From the NCBI GenBank assembly GCA_020161815.1, contig JAIUOP010000004.1, positions 1 to 64,000 of the forward strand: a DNA stretch of 64,000 nt, given 5' to 3'. The position numbers and the translations under genes were made by a program. Every line of letters starts with the position of its first letter. The first letter of the stretch is position 1. Positions 35,796 to 47,255 of this stretch are shown here, in pieces. Below the pieces are notes generated by a model. That model saw only the letters and a program-made list of their open reading frames with translations. It had not been told where the DNA came from and ran no database searches. The stretch is from Actinomycetota bacterium (GTDB lineage: Bacteria > Actinomycetota > Actinomycetes > Actinomycetales > Dermatophilaceae).

Positions 35796-35839
35796 AGAAG
35801 GGCCCGTGACCGGCATACCTGCTGGTCACGGGCCCTTCT
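35796..35839. terminator. Perfect 16-bp hairpin between fadB and tRNA-Tyr, octamer in loop
   Basis: AGAAGGGCCCGTGACC (35796-35811) pairs perfectly with GGTCACGGGCCCTTCT (35824-35839). The 12-base loop GGCATACCTGCT, with the closing C at 35811, contains CGGCATAC. A run of A/T-containing bases flanks the stem on both sides (GAAGAAG / CTTCTG), so it can serve both the fadB transcript and the opposing tRNA transcript. Confidence 0.9.
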
Positions 35840-35848
35840 GCTGCAGCG

Positions 35849-35929
35849 TGGCGGGTGAAGGATTCGAACCTTCGTAGCTTTCGCGATGGATTTACAGTCC
35901 ACTCCCATTGGCCGCTCGGGCAACCCGCC
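35849..35929 (-). tRNA. tRNA-Tyr (anticodon GUA)
   Basis: The minus strand reads GGCGGGTTGCCCGAGCGGCC at the 5' end and closes with ACCCGCC plus discriminator A at 35849. The acceptor stem GGCGGGT/ACCCGCC is perfect, the anticodon loop CTGTAAATC carries GTA (plus-strand 35893-35895), the long variable arm is as expected for a class II tRNA-Tyr, and the T loop is GGTTCGAATCC. CCA is not encoded. It is followed on its own strand by the shared hairpin terminator. Confidence 0.96.
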
Positions 35930-35942
35930 GGGTGCGCATGGA

Positions 35943-35972
35943 AGGATAGCAAGCCAACGCCCGCACACCGAA
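35943..35972 (-). promoter_or_regulatory. Candidate promoter of tRNA-Tyr
   Basis: On the minus strand TTCGGT (35972-35967), an 18-base spacer and TATCCT (35948-35943) resemble -35 and -10 boxes, placing a start site 6-8 bases before the tRNA 5' end. Both boxes deviate from consensus. Confidence 0.4.
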
Positions 35973-35991
35973 TCGACGTCAGGAGCGCCCC

Positions 35992-36486
35992 ATGGCCGAC
36001 GCCAGCATGGACATCGTCAGCAAGTTCGACAAGCAGGAGGTCGCCAACGCCGTCAACGCCGCCGCCAAGGAGATCCACAACCGCTACGACTTCAAGGGCG
36101 TGGGCGCGAGCGTGGAGCTCGTCGGTGAGGTCATCAAGATGGAGGCCAACTCCGAGGACCGTTGCAAGGCCGTCCTCGACGTGGTCCAGACCTGGCTGGT
36201 CAAGCGCGGCGTCTCGCTCAAGCACCTCGACGTGCCCGAGGCCGGGCCGCGCCTGTCGGGCAAGGAGTACAAGCTCGATGTCCCGCTCAAGGAGGGCATC
36301 AACCAGGAGCAGGCCAAGAAGATCAACAAGCTGATCCGCGACGAGGGCCCCAAGGGCGTCAAGAGCCAGATCCAGGGCGACGCGATCCGCGCGACGAGCA
36401 AGTCCCGTGACGACCTCCAGGCCGTGCAGAAGATGCTCAAGGACGCCGACCTCGACGTCGCGGTGAGCTTCACCAACTACCGCTGA
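35992..36486 (+). CDS. YajQ-family nucleotide-binding protein
   Basis: 164 residues. Begins MADASMDIVSKFDKQEV and has the two repeated ferredoxin-like halves of YajQ, with NRYDFKG, GKEYKLDVPLKEGINQEQAKKINK and QGDAIRATSKSRDDLQ. A YajQ member binds cyclic di-GMP in Xanthomonas; the role in actinobacteria is not settled. AGGAG lies 6 bases before ATG 35992. Converges on pepN with 13 bases between stops. Confidence 0.93.
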   Translation: MADASMDIVSKFDKQEVANAVNAAAKEIHNRYDFKGVGASVELVGEVIKMEANSEDRCKAVLDVVQTWLVKRGVSLKHLDVPEAGPRLSGKEYKLDVPLKEGINQEQAKKINKLIRDEGPKGVKSQIQGDAIRATSKSRDDLQAVQKMLKDADLDVAVSFTNYR

Positions 36487-36499
36487 CGCCAAGCGCGCG

Positions 36500-38965
<2,466 letters not shown>

Positions 38966-38991
38966 ACGCCGATCCTGTCACCCGCGAGGGG

Positions 38992-39882
38992 TCAGTACGG
39001 CCGGTAGCCCGTCGCCATGCCCTCGAGCCGCGCGATCCGCTCGGCCATGGGCGGGTGCGTCGACATCAGCCGCGAGATGTCCTGCGCCCGGAACGGGTTG
39101 GCGATCATCATGTGGCTGGCGTTGACCAGGTCCTTGGTCGGTGGCAGCGGGGCCCGCGCGGTCCCCAGCTCCAGCTTGCGCAGGGCGGAGGCCAGCGCGA
39201 GCGGGTCACCGGTGAGCTTGGCCCCGTCCTCGTCGGCGTCGTACTCGCGCGTCCGGCTGATCGCCAGCTGGATCACCATGGCCGCGAACGGCGCGAGGAT
39301 CGCCATCGCGAGCGCGGCCAGCGGGTTGCCGCCACCGTTCTCCCGGTTGTTGCCCCCGCCGAACATCATCCCGAAGGAGAGCATCTGGCCGACCGTGGAG
39401 ATCACGCCGGCGACAGCAGCCGCGATCGAGCCGGTGAGGATGTCGCGGTTGTAGACGTGCATCAGCTCGTGGCCGAGGACCCCGCGCAGCTCACGCTCGT
39501 CGAGCAGGCGAAGGATGCCCTCCGTGCAGCAGACGGCGGCGTTCTGCGGGTTGCGGCCCGTGGCAAAGGCATTGGGCGCCTCGGTCGGTGAGATGTAGAG
39601 ACGCGGCATCGGCTGCCCCGCCCGCTCGGAGAGCTCGCGCACGATGCGGTACATCGCGGGCGCCTGGGCCTCGGTCACCGGCTGCGCGTGCATCGCCCGG
39701 ATCGCGATCTTGTCTGAGTTCCAGTAGGACCAGAACGTCGTCGCGACACCGAAGAGGGCGAAGACCACGATGAAGGTGCTGTTGCGGGTGTAGGACGCGA
39801 CGATGGCACCCATGCCCAGCAGGACGGCCCAGATGAGCCCGAAGAGGGCCGCCGTCTTGAGCCCATTGCGGTGGTTGTGCAT
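38992..39882 (-). CDS. htpX: Protease HtpX homologue (M48, membrane)
   Basis: 296 residues. Two N-terminal membrane helices (about 10-55), zinc motif HELMH near 140 ([15 protein letters not shown]), two more helices with [16 protein letters not shown], and the third ligand Glu in [13 protein letters not shown]. HtpX degrades damaged membrane proteins, with its catalytic site on the cytoplasmic side. GGAGGAGAC directly before ATG 39882 is a strong ribosome-binding site. Separated by 45 bases from the nuoN stop. Confidence 0.94.
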   Translation of the reverse strand: MHNHRNGLKTAALFGLIWAVLLGMGAIVASYTRNSTFIVVFALFGVATTFWSYWNSDKIAIRAMHAQPVTEAQAPAMYRIVRELSERAGQPMPRLYISPTEAPNAFATGRNPQNAAVCCTEGILRLLDERELRGVLGHELMHVYNRDILTGSIAAAVAGVISTVGQMLSFGMMFGGGNNRENGGGNPLAALAMAILAPFAAMVIQLAISRTREYDADEDGAKLTGDPLALASALRKLELGTARAPLPPTKDLVNASHMMIANPFRAQDISRLMSTHPPMAERIARLEGMATGYRPY

Positions 39883-39927
39883 GTCTCCTCCAACGCCGAC
39901 AGGGGCCGGGCGCGTTCCCGCAGCCGG

Positions 39928-41445
39928 TCAGGACAACAGACCGTAGAGCACGTGTGGCACGACGGTGGCCACGACGAGCAGGGCGGATCCGAGGGCGAGG
40001 ACGGACAGGGCTCCACGGTCCAGGTGGACGTCCCGCTCCGCTTCCGCTCCAGCAGGATCCCCGAGGAGGACGGCGACCCACCGCAGGTAGACCGCGATCC
40101 CCAGGACCACCCCGACGACCGCCGCAACGGCGAGCGGCCACAGGCCGGCGCCCAGCAGCGGCCTCAGCGCGACGACCTTGGCGACCAGGCCGAGGATCCC
40201 CGGCGGCAGCCCCGCGAAGGTGAGCAGGGCCAGGACGAGCGGCCCGCCGACGTGTGGATGGGTGCGGGCCAGACCCGTGTATGCCGAGAGCTCACGCCCC
40301 GATCCCGGCTCACCACCCGTCGTGCGCCGGACGGCGGAGACGGCGGCGAAGGCGACCAGGCTGGCCGCGGCATACGTGAGGACGTAACCCGCGGCGGCCC
40401 GGTGGCCGGCGGCGGTGAGTGCGGACAGGGGCAGCAGGACCCAGCCGGCCTGCGCGATCGTGGACCACGCCAGGAGCCGCACGACGTCGACGGCACGCAG
40501 GGCGAGAACGGTGCCGACGAGCATGGAGGCCAGGGCGAGGGCGCCGAGGACGAAGGCGATGGCGTGGGGCGCCGGTTGCGCCCCGACGAGCCCGGCGAGG
40601 GGCGCGAGCACGATGAGGAGGGCGGCGAGGGCGGCGACCTTCGAGGCCGCGGCGAGGAGCGCGGTGACGGGGAGCGGAGCCGACGTGAAGGTGGGGGGCG
40701 TCCACGCGTGGAACGGCACGGCCGACAGCTTGAAGCCGACGCCGGCGATCAGGGCCAGCACGGCGAGGACGAGCACCGGGCGGGTGGCCGCGTCCGCCCA
40801 GGCCACCCGGACCGCAGCGCCTGTCAGCGTCGACCCACCGGTGGCGAGCACCCACAGACCCGCTCCCACGACGAGGATCGCAAAGGAGAGCAGCGAGGTC
40901 ATCATCAGGGTCAGGGCGCCATGGGCGCTCTCGCGCGTCCGCCGCAGCGCGACGAGGGCGACCACCGGGAGGGTGGCGAGCTCGAGCGCGATGAGCCAGG
41001 TGGCGACGTCCGAGGCGGCGGCGACCGCGACACCACCGGTGGCCGAGCCGAGCAGCAGGGCGACGTCGACGGCGCCGTCGTGCGTGGCACCGGCGTCGGT
41101 GCCGGCCGGGTGCCAGCGATCCGACTGCAGCAGCAGCACGGCCAGGGTCGCGGCGAGGACGCCGACCTGGAGCGTACTCTGGAGGGGACCGGCGCGCCAG
41201 AAGCAGGCGCCCTCGGTGCCCCCGGGAAGGCACAGCGAGAGCGCCGGGGAGGAGTCGGGCGCCAAGGCCCGGGGCACGGCGGTGGCCGCGGCGACGACGA
41301 GGGCGACGACGCCGACGGCGAGGTGCAGCCCGCGGCGTCCGGGCAGCACCGCGTCGAGGACGAGCACGAGCAGCAGACCCGCGACCGGGACCAGCGCCGG
41401 GGCGAGGACGAGCCAGTCGAGGGTGACGGGGGCGCTCGGGGTCAT
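39928..41445 (-). CDS. nuoN: NADH-quinone oxidoreductase subunit N, second locus
   Basis: 505 residues, about 14 membrane helices. Antiporter-like proton channel of complex I; key features are the helix-5 Glu in WLIALELATLP and the helix-7 Lys in GFKLSAVPFHAWTPPTF. Divergent from the nuoN at 61474 and clearly a paralogue. ATG 41445 overlaps the nuoM stop by ATGA. Last gene of the second nuo operon. Confidence 0.92.
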   Translation of the reverse strand: MTPSAPVTLDWLVLAPALVPVAGLLLVLVLDAVLPGRRGLHLAVGVVALVVAAATAVPRALAPDSSPALSLCLPGGTEGACFWRAGPLQSTLQVGVLAATLAVLLLQSDRWHPAGTDAGATHDGAVDVALLLGSATGGVAVAAASDVATWLIALELATLPVVALVALRRTRESAHGALTLMMTSLLSFAILVVGAGLWVLATGGSTLTGAAVRVAWADAATRPVLVLAVLALIAGVGFKLSAVPFHAWTPPTFTSAPLPVTALLAAASKVAALAALLIVLAPLAGLVGAQPAPHAIAFVLGALALASMLVGTVLALRAVDVVRLLAWSTIAQAGWVLLPLSALTAAGHRAAAGYVLTYAAASLVAFAAVSAVRRTTGGEPGSGRELSAYTGLARTHPHVGGPLVLALLTFAGLPPGILGLVAKVVALRPLLGAGLWPLAVAAVVGVVLGIAVYLRWVAVLLGDPAGAEAERDVHLDRGALSVLALGSALLVVATVVPHVLYGLLS

Positions 41446-43007
41446 CGGGCACCTCCCAGGAGGGCGGTGACCGCGGGGTCCATGACGCCGAGCACCAGCC
41501 AGGGCAGCACCCCGAGCAGCACGGTGGCCAGGCCGAGCGCGCTCAGCGCCATCCACTCCACTCCGCGGGCCTCGACGTCGAGGCCCTCCCCCGTACCGCG
41601 CTGCCCACTGTCGCCGTCGCCGTCGCCACTGGGGTCGACTGCCTCAACCGCATCGGCCACCCCAGCCGGATCGGCGAGCTCCACCGCGTCGCCGACCCAG
41701 AGGAGGCGGGCCACCCGCAGGGCGTAGGCCGCGGCGAGGGCCCCGCCGATGGCCGCGATCACGGCGACCGTGCGGAAGACCGGGATCTGCGTGACATCGG
41801 CCGGCCGCCAGGCGGCCAGGACCGCGAGGAACTCGCCCCAGAAGCCGGCCAGCCCGGGGAGCCCGAGCGCCGCCGCCAACCCGAGGATGAGCGCGAACCC
41901 GCGCCGGGGGGCGATCTCCCGCAGGGCCGGCCACGAGCGGCGCAGGTCCACGCTCCCCCAGCGGCGCTTGAGGCCACCGACGACGACGAAGAGCAGGGCC
42001 GAGATGACGCCGTGGGCGAGGTTGCCGTAGAGCGCGGCCTGCAGGCCGGCGACCGTGCCGGTGGACAGCCCGAGGACGACGAAGCCCATGTGGGCCACCG
42101 ACGAGTAGGCGATGAGCCGCTTGAGGTCACGTTCGACGAGGCAGACGAGCGAGCCCCAGACGATGCCGACGACGCCGGCGATGGCCAGCCAGGGAGCGAG
42201 GGCCGCGAACCCGCTGGGCACCAGCGCCAGTGGGAGCCGGACCAGGCCGTAGGTGCCCATCTTGAGCAGGATGGCGGCGAGCAGGACCGATCCGGCCGTG
42301 GGCGCGATCGTGTGCGCCGACGGAAGCCAGGTGTGCAGCGGGAAGACCGGCACCTTCACCGCCAGGCCGGTGACGAGCAGCAGGGCGATGGTGAGCTGGC
42401 GCCCGTGCGGCAGGGCGGCTCCGGCCTCGACCAGGCGCCCCAGGTCGGTGCTGCCCGCCGAGCTGACGAGGAGCAGGATGCCCACGAGCATCAGGGTCGA
42501 GCCGACCGCGGTGTAGAGCACGAACCGGTGCCCGGCCTCCGCCCGCGCCCCCGGATGGTGCGGGTCGCCGAAGCGCCTGATGAGCACCCACATCGGGATG
42601 AGCACCAGCTCGAAGGCGAGGAAGAAGAGCACGATGTCGCGCGCGGTGAAGGTGGCCAGGGCGCCGCCGACCACCAGCAGCAGGGACCCGACGAAGGTCG
42701 CCGGCGAGCCGCCCGCGGGCACCTCCCCCATCGCATGGATGGTCACGAGCACCCCGACGAGGGCCGTGAGCAGGATCAGCGGGATCGCGATGCCGTCGAC
42801 GCCGAGGTGTGCCCGCACGCCCAGCTCGGGCAACCAGGACCGGTCCACCACCGGGCGCGTGACCGCCACGACGACCGCGAGCAGGAAGGTCACGCCGGCG
42901 AGGGCAGCGCCCACACGGGTCGCCACCGGAGCAGCGAGGCCACGGCCTCCGGCCACGAGCGCGAGGCCGCCGAGGAGGGGCAGCAGGACGAGGGTGATCA
43001 GCGCCAT
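41442..43007 (-). CDS. nuoM: NADH-quinone oxidoreductase subunit M, second locus
   Basis: 521 residues, about 14 membrane helices. Shows the helix-5 Glu in FFLAFELVLIPMWVLI, the helix-7 Lys in AVKVPVFPLHTWLPSAHT, and LKRLIAYSSVAHMGFV. Proton-pumping antiporter-like subunit. A hydrophilic insertion of acidic and Gly/Asp-rich residues (AVDPSGDGDGDSGQRG) near the C-terminus lies between helices and is not typical. Overlaps nuoL by 10 bases and nuoN by 4. Confidence 0.92.
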   Translation of the reverse strand: MALITLVLLPLLGGLALVAGGRGLAAPVATRVGAALAGVTFLLAVVVAVTRPVVDRSWLPELGVRAHLGVDGIAIPLILLTALVGVLVTIHAMGEVPAGGSPATFVGSLLLVVGGALATFTARDIVLFFLAFELVLIPMWVLIRRFGDPHHPGARAEAGHRFVLYTAVGSTLMLVGILLLVSSAGSTDLGRLVEAGAALPHGRQLTIALLLVTGLAVKVPVFPLHTWLPSAHTIAPTAGSVLLAAILLKMGTYGLVRLPLALVPSGFAALAPWLAIAGVVGIVWGSLVCLVERDLKRLIAYSSVAHMGFVVLGLSTGTVAGLQAALYGNLAHGVISALLFVVVGGLKRRWGSVDLRRSWPALREIAPRRGFALILGLAAALGLPGLAGFWGEFLAVLAAWRPADVTQIPVFRTVAVIAAIGGALAAAYALRVARLLWVGDAVELADPAGVADAVEAVDPSGDGDGDSGQRGTGEGLDVEARGVEWMALSALGLATVLLGVLPWLVLGVMDPAVTALLGGAR

Positions 43008-44896
43008 CCGAGCACCCCCACCGCAAGGACGATGATGAGGCCGGCGACGACGAGCCAGGGCCCGAGGCGCACCCGCTCACGGCGGTGGAAGCGCTCGCCC
43101 GCGAGCCCGGCGAGCCGCGCGGCCACCGCCCCGCCGCGGACGTAGCCGTCGATGACCTCGGTGTCGAGGAAGGCGACGACGCGCGCCAACCGCTCGACCG
43201 GCCGGACGAGAGCCCGGTATGCCGTGTCGGCACCGAACCCGCTGTCCCACAGCGCCGCTCGGCGACCGACGAACCGCACGCCCGGGTCACCCGCACGCCC
43301 GAGCGCGAACGCCAGCCCGGCACCGACGGCGATGAGCAGGACGGTGATGACCGTCCACGTCCAGGACAGGCCGGGCAGGTCGAAGAGCTCGAGCACGAGC
43401 GCCAGGCCGCCGACGAGCGAGAGCACCGCGAGCACGAGGAGAACGGCGTTGGCATTGCCGCGCCCGTGCGGGTCGAGGTGCTCGGCCCGGCGCGCGCGGC
43501 GCGCCGCCGGCAGCGCGGCCACCGCCTCGACAGGCTGGTCGACGTCGATGAGCTCGCCGATGACGAGGTAGGCGCGGGTGCTGTAGGCCGCGGTGACGAC
43601 GACGGTCAGGAGCAGGGCGAGCAGCACGAGCACACCCGGCCCGCCCTCGGCCGCGCCGGCGTAGACCTCCGCGATGACGTGCTCCTTGGACAGGCCGCCG
43701 ACGAGGAAGGGCACCCCGGCGAGCGAGAGCAGGCCGATGAGGAAGGCCCAGCGCCCCAGCCTGGACCGCATGCCGATGCCGCGCAGGAGCACCGCCGTCG
43801 TGCCCCCGGCGATGACGCCGAGCAGCCCGATCGCGAGGAACAGCAGCGACTTGAAGATCGCGTGGGACCACAGGTGGAACAGGCCGGCGTCCGGCCCATC
43901 GGCAGGACCGGCGCTGGCCAGCGCCGACAGCATGATCGCGACCTGGCTCACCGTCGACCACGCGAGCAGGCGCTTGAGGTCGGACTGCCCCATCGCGAGC
44001 AGCGCCGCGACGAGCATGGTGAGGGCGGTGCTGACCCCGAGCACCCAGCGGGCGACCTGCGCCTGCGCGAGCATCGGGAAGAGACCGGCGAGCACGACCG
44101 TGCCCGCCGCCACCATCGTGGCCGCGTGGATCAGCGCCGAGGCCGGCGTCGGGCCCTCCATCGCGTCGGGCAGCCAGTCCTGGAAGGGGATCTGCGCCGA
44201 CTTGCCGAGGACGCCGAGGACGAGGAGGGTGACCACGACGTTGCGGAGGACGGCATCGGGACCGGTGCACGCGGCATACTCATCGCACACGGTGGGCTCA
44301 CCCCAAGCGGCAATGACGCGGGTGAGCGCCGTCGAGCCGGCGCCCGCGGCCAGTCCCACGGTGCCCAGGACGAAGCCGATGTCGGCGATGCGCGTCACGA
44401 GGAAGGCCTTGTATGCCGCCCGGCGGGCCGAGGCGCGGCGCGACCAGTGCCCGATGAGCAGGTAGGAGCACCAGCCCATGACCTCCCACCCGATGAGGGT
44501 GAGGACCAGGTCGCGCGAGTGGACGACGAGCAGCATGGCCGCCGTGAAGAGGGAGACGGTGGCGGCGAAGACGGGGTAGCGGTCGTCGTCGCGGAGGTAC
44601 CACGTGCTGTAGACCTGCACCCCGCACGCGACGAGGGCGACGACGAAGGCGACGGCTGCGGTCGGGCGCGAGGTGCCCAGGTCCAGCGGCACGGCGAAGG
44701 CGCCGAGGTCGAAGCCGGGCACCACCCAGCCGAAGGTCTCCGGTCGCTGCGCACGCACCATCGACCCCGCGGCGACGATGGCCAGGAAGCCCGCCGCACC
44801 CGTGGCCAGCATGCGCGCCGCCGCCGCCCAGCGCGAGAGCAGCAGGCCGAGCACGCCCGCGCCGGCGAACCCGAGGACGAGCACCGAGGCGATCAC
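42998..44896 (-). CDS. nuoL: NADH-quinone oxidoreductase subunit L, second locus
   Basis: 632 residues, about 16 membrane helices. Conserved helix-5 Glu in LTLIGWEVMGWCSYLLIG, Lys in VLGKSAQIPFQDWLPDAMEGPTP, and LKRLLAWSTVSQ. The C-terminal amphipathic lateral helix and final anchor (FHRRERVRLGPWLVVAG) are present. GTG 44896 overlaps the nuoK stop as GTGA; the longer open frame upstream is the antisense-like shadow over nuoK and nuoJ. Confidence 0.93.
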   Translation of the reverse strand: MIASVLVLGFAGAGVLGLLLSRWAAAARMLATGAAGFLAIVAAGSMVRAQRPETFGWVVPGFDLGAFAVPLDLGTSRPTAAVAFVVALVACGVQVYSTWYLRDDDRYPVFAATVSLFTAAMLLVVHSRDLVLTLIGWEVMGWCSYLLIGHWSRRASARRAAYKAFLVTRIADIGFVLGTVGLAAGAGSTALTRVIAAWGEPTVCDEYAACTGPDAVLRNVVVTLLVLGVLGKSAQIPFQDWLPDAMEGPTPASALIHAATMVAAGTVVLAGLFPMLAQAQVARWVLGVSTALTMLVAALLAMGQSDLKRLLAWSTVSQVAIMLSALASAGPADGPDAGLFHLWSHAIFKSLLFLAIGLLGVIAGGTTAVLLRGIGMRSRLGRWAFLIGLLSLAGVPFLVGGLSKEHVIAEVYAGAAEGGPGVLVLLALLLTVVVTAAYSTRAYLVIGELIDVDQPVEAVAALPAARRARRAEHLDPHGRGNANAVLLVLAVLSLVGGLALVLELFDLPGLSWTWTVITVLLIAVGAGLAFALGRAGDPGVRFVGRRAALWDSGFGADTAYRALVRPVERLARVVAFLDTEVIDGYVRGGAVAARLAGLAGERFHRRERVRLGPWLVVAGLIIVLAVGVLGWR

Positions 44897-45192
44897 GACG
44901 ACCCCTCGTCGAGGTCGACGCGGCCCCGTCGGCGGAAGGCCGCGAGGATCACCGCGAGCGCGACCACCGTCTCGGCGGCTGCGATCGTGATGACGAAGAT
45001 CGGCAGGGTCGACCCCGCCGACCAGCGCGCGGGCCCGAGCAGCCCGCTGGCGACGAGGAGCACCAGGCCGCCGGCCAGGATCAGCTCGATGGCCACCAGC
45101 ACGAGAATGGCGTTGCGGCGCAACAGGACTCCCGCGATGCCCAGGCCGATGAGCCCGCTGGCGAGGACGAAGGGACCGGCGGCGTGGATCAT
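44893..45192 (-). CDS. nuoK: NADH-quinone oxidoreductase subunit K, second locus
   Basis: 99 residues, three membrane helices, the normal NuoK size. The membrane glutamates are visible in LVAIELILAGGLVLL and ITIAAAETVVALAVILA. The C-terminus (RRRGRVDLDEGSS) is cytoplasmic. ATG 45192 overlaps the nuoJ stop by ATGA. Confidence 0.93.
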   Translation of the reverse strand: MIHAAGPFVLASGLIGLGIAGVLLRRNAILVLVAIELILAGGLVLLVASGLLGPARWSAGSTLPIFVITIAAAETVVALAVILAAFRRRGRVDLDEGSS

Positions 45193-45695
45193 GACCGCTC
45201 CCTGGAGACCGCGAGCGCTGCGACGAGCGCGACGAGGAGGAGCACCGACACGCCTTCGAGGGGCCAGACCCAGGTGGCGAACAGGTCGTGGGCGACCGCG
45301 GTGGAGTCGGTGGCGCGCACCTGCACGAGCCGGCCGGGCCAGCCCCCGGCCAGCGGCACGAGCACGCTCGCCAGGAGCGCCGCGACGCAGGCCCCGGCGA
45401 GGCCGGCCAGCAGCCGACGGGGCCAGCCGATCGCGTGCGCCGTGTCGGGCCCGATCGGCGCACGCGTCACCATGAGCGCGAAGAGCACCAGGACGACGAT
45501 GGCGCCGACGTAAACCAGGACGAGGACGAGCGAGACGAGCTCGGCGCCGAGGACGAGGAGGGAGCCGGAGACCCCGAGGAGGGCGGCGACCAGCCAGAGC
45601 GCGGCATGGACGACGCGGGTCGAGGTGATGGCGAGCAGCCCGGCGACGAGGGCGAGGCCGCCGGTGGCGAGGAAGGCCAGGTCGAGCGACGTCAT
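45189..45695 (-). CDS. nuoJ: NADH-quinone oxidoreductase subunit J, second locus
   Basis: 168 residues with five membrane helices; the conserved pi-bulge helix 3 segment [20 protein letters not shown] is present ([13 protein letters not shown]). Part of the E-channel linking the quinone site to the pumps. ATGA overlaps on both sides with nuoI and nuoK. Confidence 0.92.
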   Translation of the reverse strand: MTSLDLAFLATGGLALVAGLLAITSTRVVHAALWLVAALLGVSGSLLVLGAELVSLVLVLVYVGAIVVLVLFALMVTRAPIGPDTAHAIGWPRRLLAGLAGACVAALLASVLVPLAGGWPGRLVQVRATDSTAVAHDLFATWVWPLEGVSVLLLVALVAALAVSRERS

Positions 45696-46258
45696 GGCCG
45701 ACCCCGCTCGGGTCGGTTGGCCGCGGTGACCTCGGCCGGCTCGGCGGCGGCCGGGTCCAGGGCAGGCGGCGGCGGCACCGTGGCCATCCAGCCACCGAGC
45801 CGCTCCTTCTCGTGGAGCAGGTCACGCAGGTCGTACTCGGCGTACTCGAACTGCGGGCTCCAGAAGAGGGCGTCGAAGGGGCAGACCTCGACGCAGATCC
45901 CGCAGTACATGCACAGCGAGAAGTCGATGGCGAAGCGGTCGAGGACATTGCGCTGCCGGTCCCGCCCACCCGGGGTCGTCGCCGGGATCGTCTCCTTGTG
46001 CGAGTCGATGTAGATGCACCAGTCCGGGCACTCGCGGGCGCAGAGCATGCAGCTCGTGCAGTTCTCCTCGAGGAGGGCGATGACCCCCCGGCTGCGCGGC
46101 GGCAGGGTCGGCTCGGCGTGGGGGTACTCCGCGGTGTGGGTCGGCCGCAGCGCCGACTTCGCGGTGGTCACCATCCCCTGGAGCAGGCCGGGCAGGATGC
46201 CGGGCGCCTTTCCCCGCGTCCGGCTGCTGGGGTCCTTGGCGGCGTTGCTCTCGCTCAC
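45692..46258 (-). CDS. nuoI: NADH-quinone oxidoreductase subunit I, second locus
   Basis: 188 residues. Two 4Fe-4S clusters: [14 protein letters not shown] (about 68-80) and [18 protein letters not shown]. It relays electrons to NuoB at the base of the peripheral arm. In complexes without NuoEFG this subunit is the expected docking point for ferredoxin. GTG 46258 overlaps the nuoH stop (GTGA). The C-terminal tail is Pro/Ala rich. Confidence 0.94.
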   Translation of the reverse strand: MSESNAAKDPSSRTRGKAPGILPGLLQGMVTTAKSALRPTHTAEYPHAEPTLPPRSRGVIALLEENCTSCMLCARECPDWCIYIDSHKETIPATTPGGRDRQRNVLDRFAIDFSLCMYCGICVEVCPFDALFWSPQFEYAEYDLRDLLHEKERLGGWMATVPPPPALDPAAAEPAEVTAANRPERGRP

Positions 46259-47211
46259 CAGCCCATCACCACCCCGACACCCGTGAGGGCCAGCTGCGCC
46301 AGCGCGACCGGCACGAGCACCAGCCACGCCAGGCGTTGGAGCTGGTCGGCCCGCACCCGCGGCCAGGCGACCCGCATCCAGATGATGAGGACGGCGACGG
46401 CGAAGGCCTTGAGGACGGTCCACAGCCAGCCGAGGGTGTCGCTGAAGGGTCCGTGCCAGCCACCGAGCCAGAGTGCGGAGAGGAGCAGGGCCATGACGAC
46501 GATGCCGGCGTACTCGGTGAGCAGGAAGAAGGCGAACCTCAGCCCGGAGTACTCCGTCCACGGCCCCATGACCAGCTCGGCGTCGGCAACGGGGGTGTCG
46601 AAGGGGGGCCGGGTCAGCTCGGCGACGCTCGCGACGAGGAAGACGAGGGCGCCCGGCAGCTGCCAGAGCAGCCAGTGCGGCTGCCACCGGTCGGTGAGGG
46701 TGAGCAGTGAGAGCGAGCCACCGGCGAGGCAGACCGAGGCCAGCGAGAGCACGATCGGCAGCTCGTAGGAGATGAGCTGGGCCGCGGCGCGCAGGGCACC
46801 GAGAAGGGCGTACTTGTTCGCGCTCGCCCAGCCGGCGACCAGCGTGCCCAGCGCTCCGACGCCCGTGGCGACGAGGAAGAGCAGGGCGCTCGCCGGGACG
46901 TCGAGGCCGGCGACGCCGGGATGGATCGGCACGGTCGCGAGCGCGACGAGGTAGGGGATGAGGGCGATCGCCGGCGCGAGCCGGAAGAGCCGCTTGTCGG
47001 CGGCGGCGGGGACGATGTCCTCCTTCTGGACGAACTTGGCCCCGTCGGCGACGAGCTGCGCCCACCCGTGGAAGCCCCCGGCATACATCGGCCCGAGGCG
47101 ACCCTGCATGTGCGCCATCAGCTTGTGCTCGGTCTGCCCGACGAGCAGCGGCAGGCTGAGGAAGGCAGCGAGGATGACGACCGCCCGCAGGACGACCTCG
47201 ACCCAGGTCAT
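46255..47211 (-). CDS. nuoH: NADH-quinone oxidoreductase subunit H, second locus
   Basis: 318 residues, about eight membrane helices. Carries the [15 protein letters not shown] loop ([19 protein letters not shown]), [18 protein letters not shown] and [14 protein letters not shown], all lining the quinone chamber. It needs NuoB and NuoD as partners; NuoD is missing from this operon. ATG 47211 overlaps the stop of the preceding 15-codon mini-ORF as ATGA. Confidence 0.94.
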   Translation of the reverse strand: MTWVEVVLRAVVILAAFLSLPLLVGQTEHKLMAHMQGRLGPMYAGGFHGWAQLVADGAKFVQKEDIVPAAADKRLFRLAPAIALIPYLVALATVPIHPGVAGLDVPASALLFLVATGVGALGTLVAGWASANKYALLGALRAAAQLISYELPIVLSLASVCLAGGSLSLLTLTDRWQPHWLLWQLPGALVFLVASVAELTRPPFDTPVADAELVMGPWTEYSGLRFAFFLLTEYAGIVVMALLLSALWLGGWHGPFSDTLGWLWTVLKAFAVAVLIIWMRVAWPRVRADQLQRLAWLVLVPVALAQLALTGVGVVMGW

Positions 47212-47255
47212 GACGCGCTCACCGGGCACGCCGCGGTGTCCAGCGCGGTGCTCAT
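47208..47255 (-). pseudogene. 15-codon mini-ORF at the expected position of nuoD (possible deletion scar)
   Basis: ATG 47255 overlaps the nuoC stop as ATGA, and its own TGA at 47208-47210 overlaps the nuoH ATG as ATGA. The peptide is [15 protein letters not shown]. Every other junction from nuoB to nuoN also overlaps (mostly by 4 bases), so this frame behaves as a coupled gene in the chain. nuoD normally stands between nuoC and nuoH in nuo operons lacking E, F and G. The frame could be an in-frame deletion remnant of nuoD (its first and last codons joined), a leader that couples translation, or chance. There is no sequence similarity to NuoD that I can assert. Confidence 0.4.
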
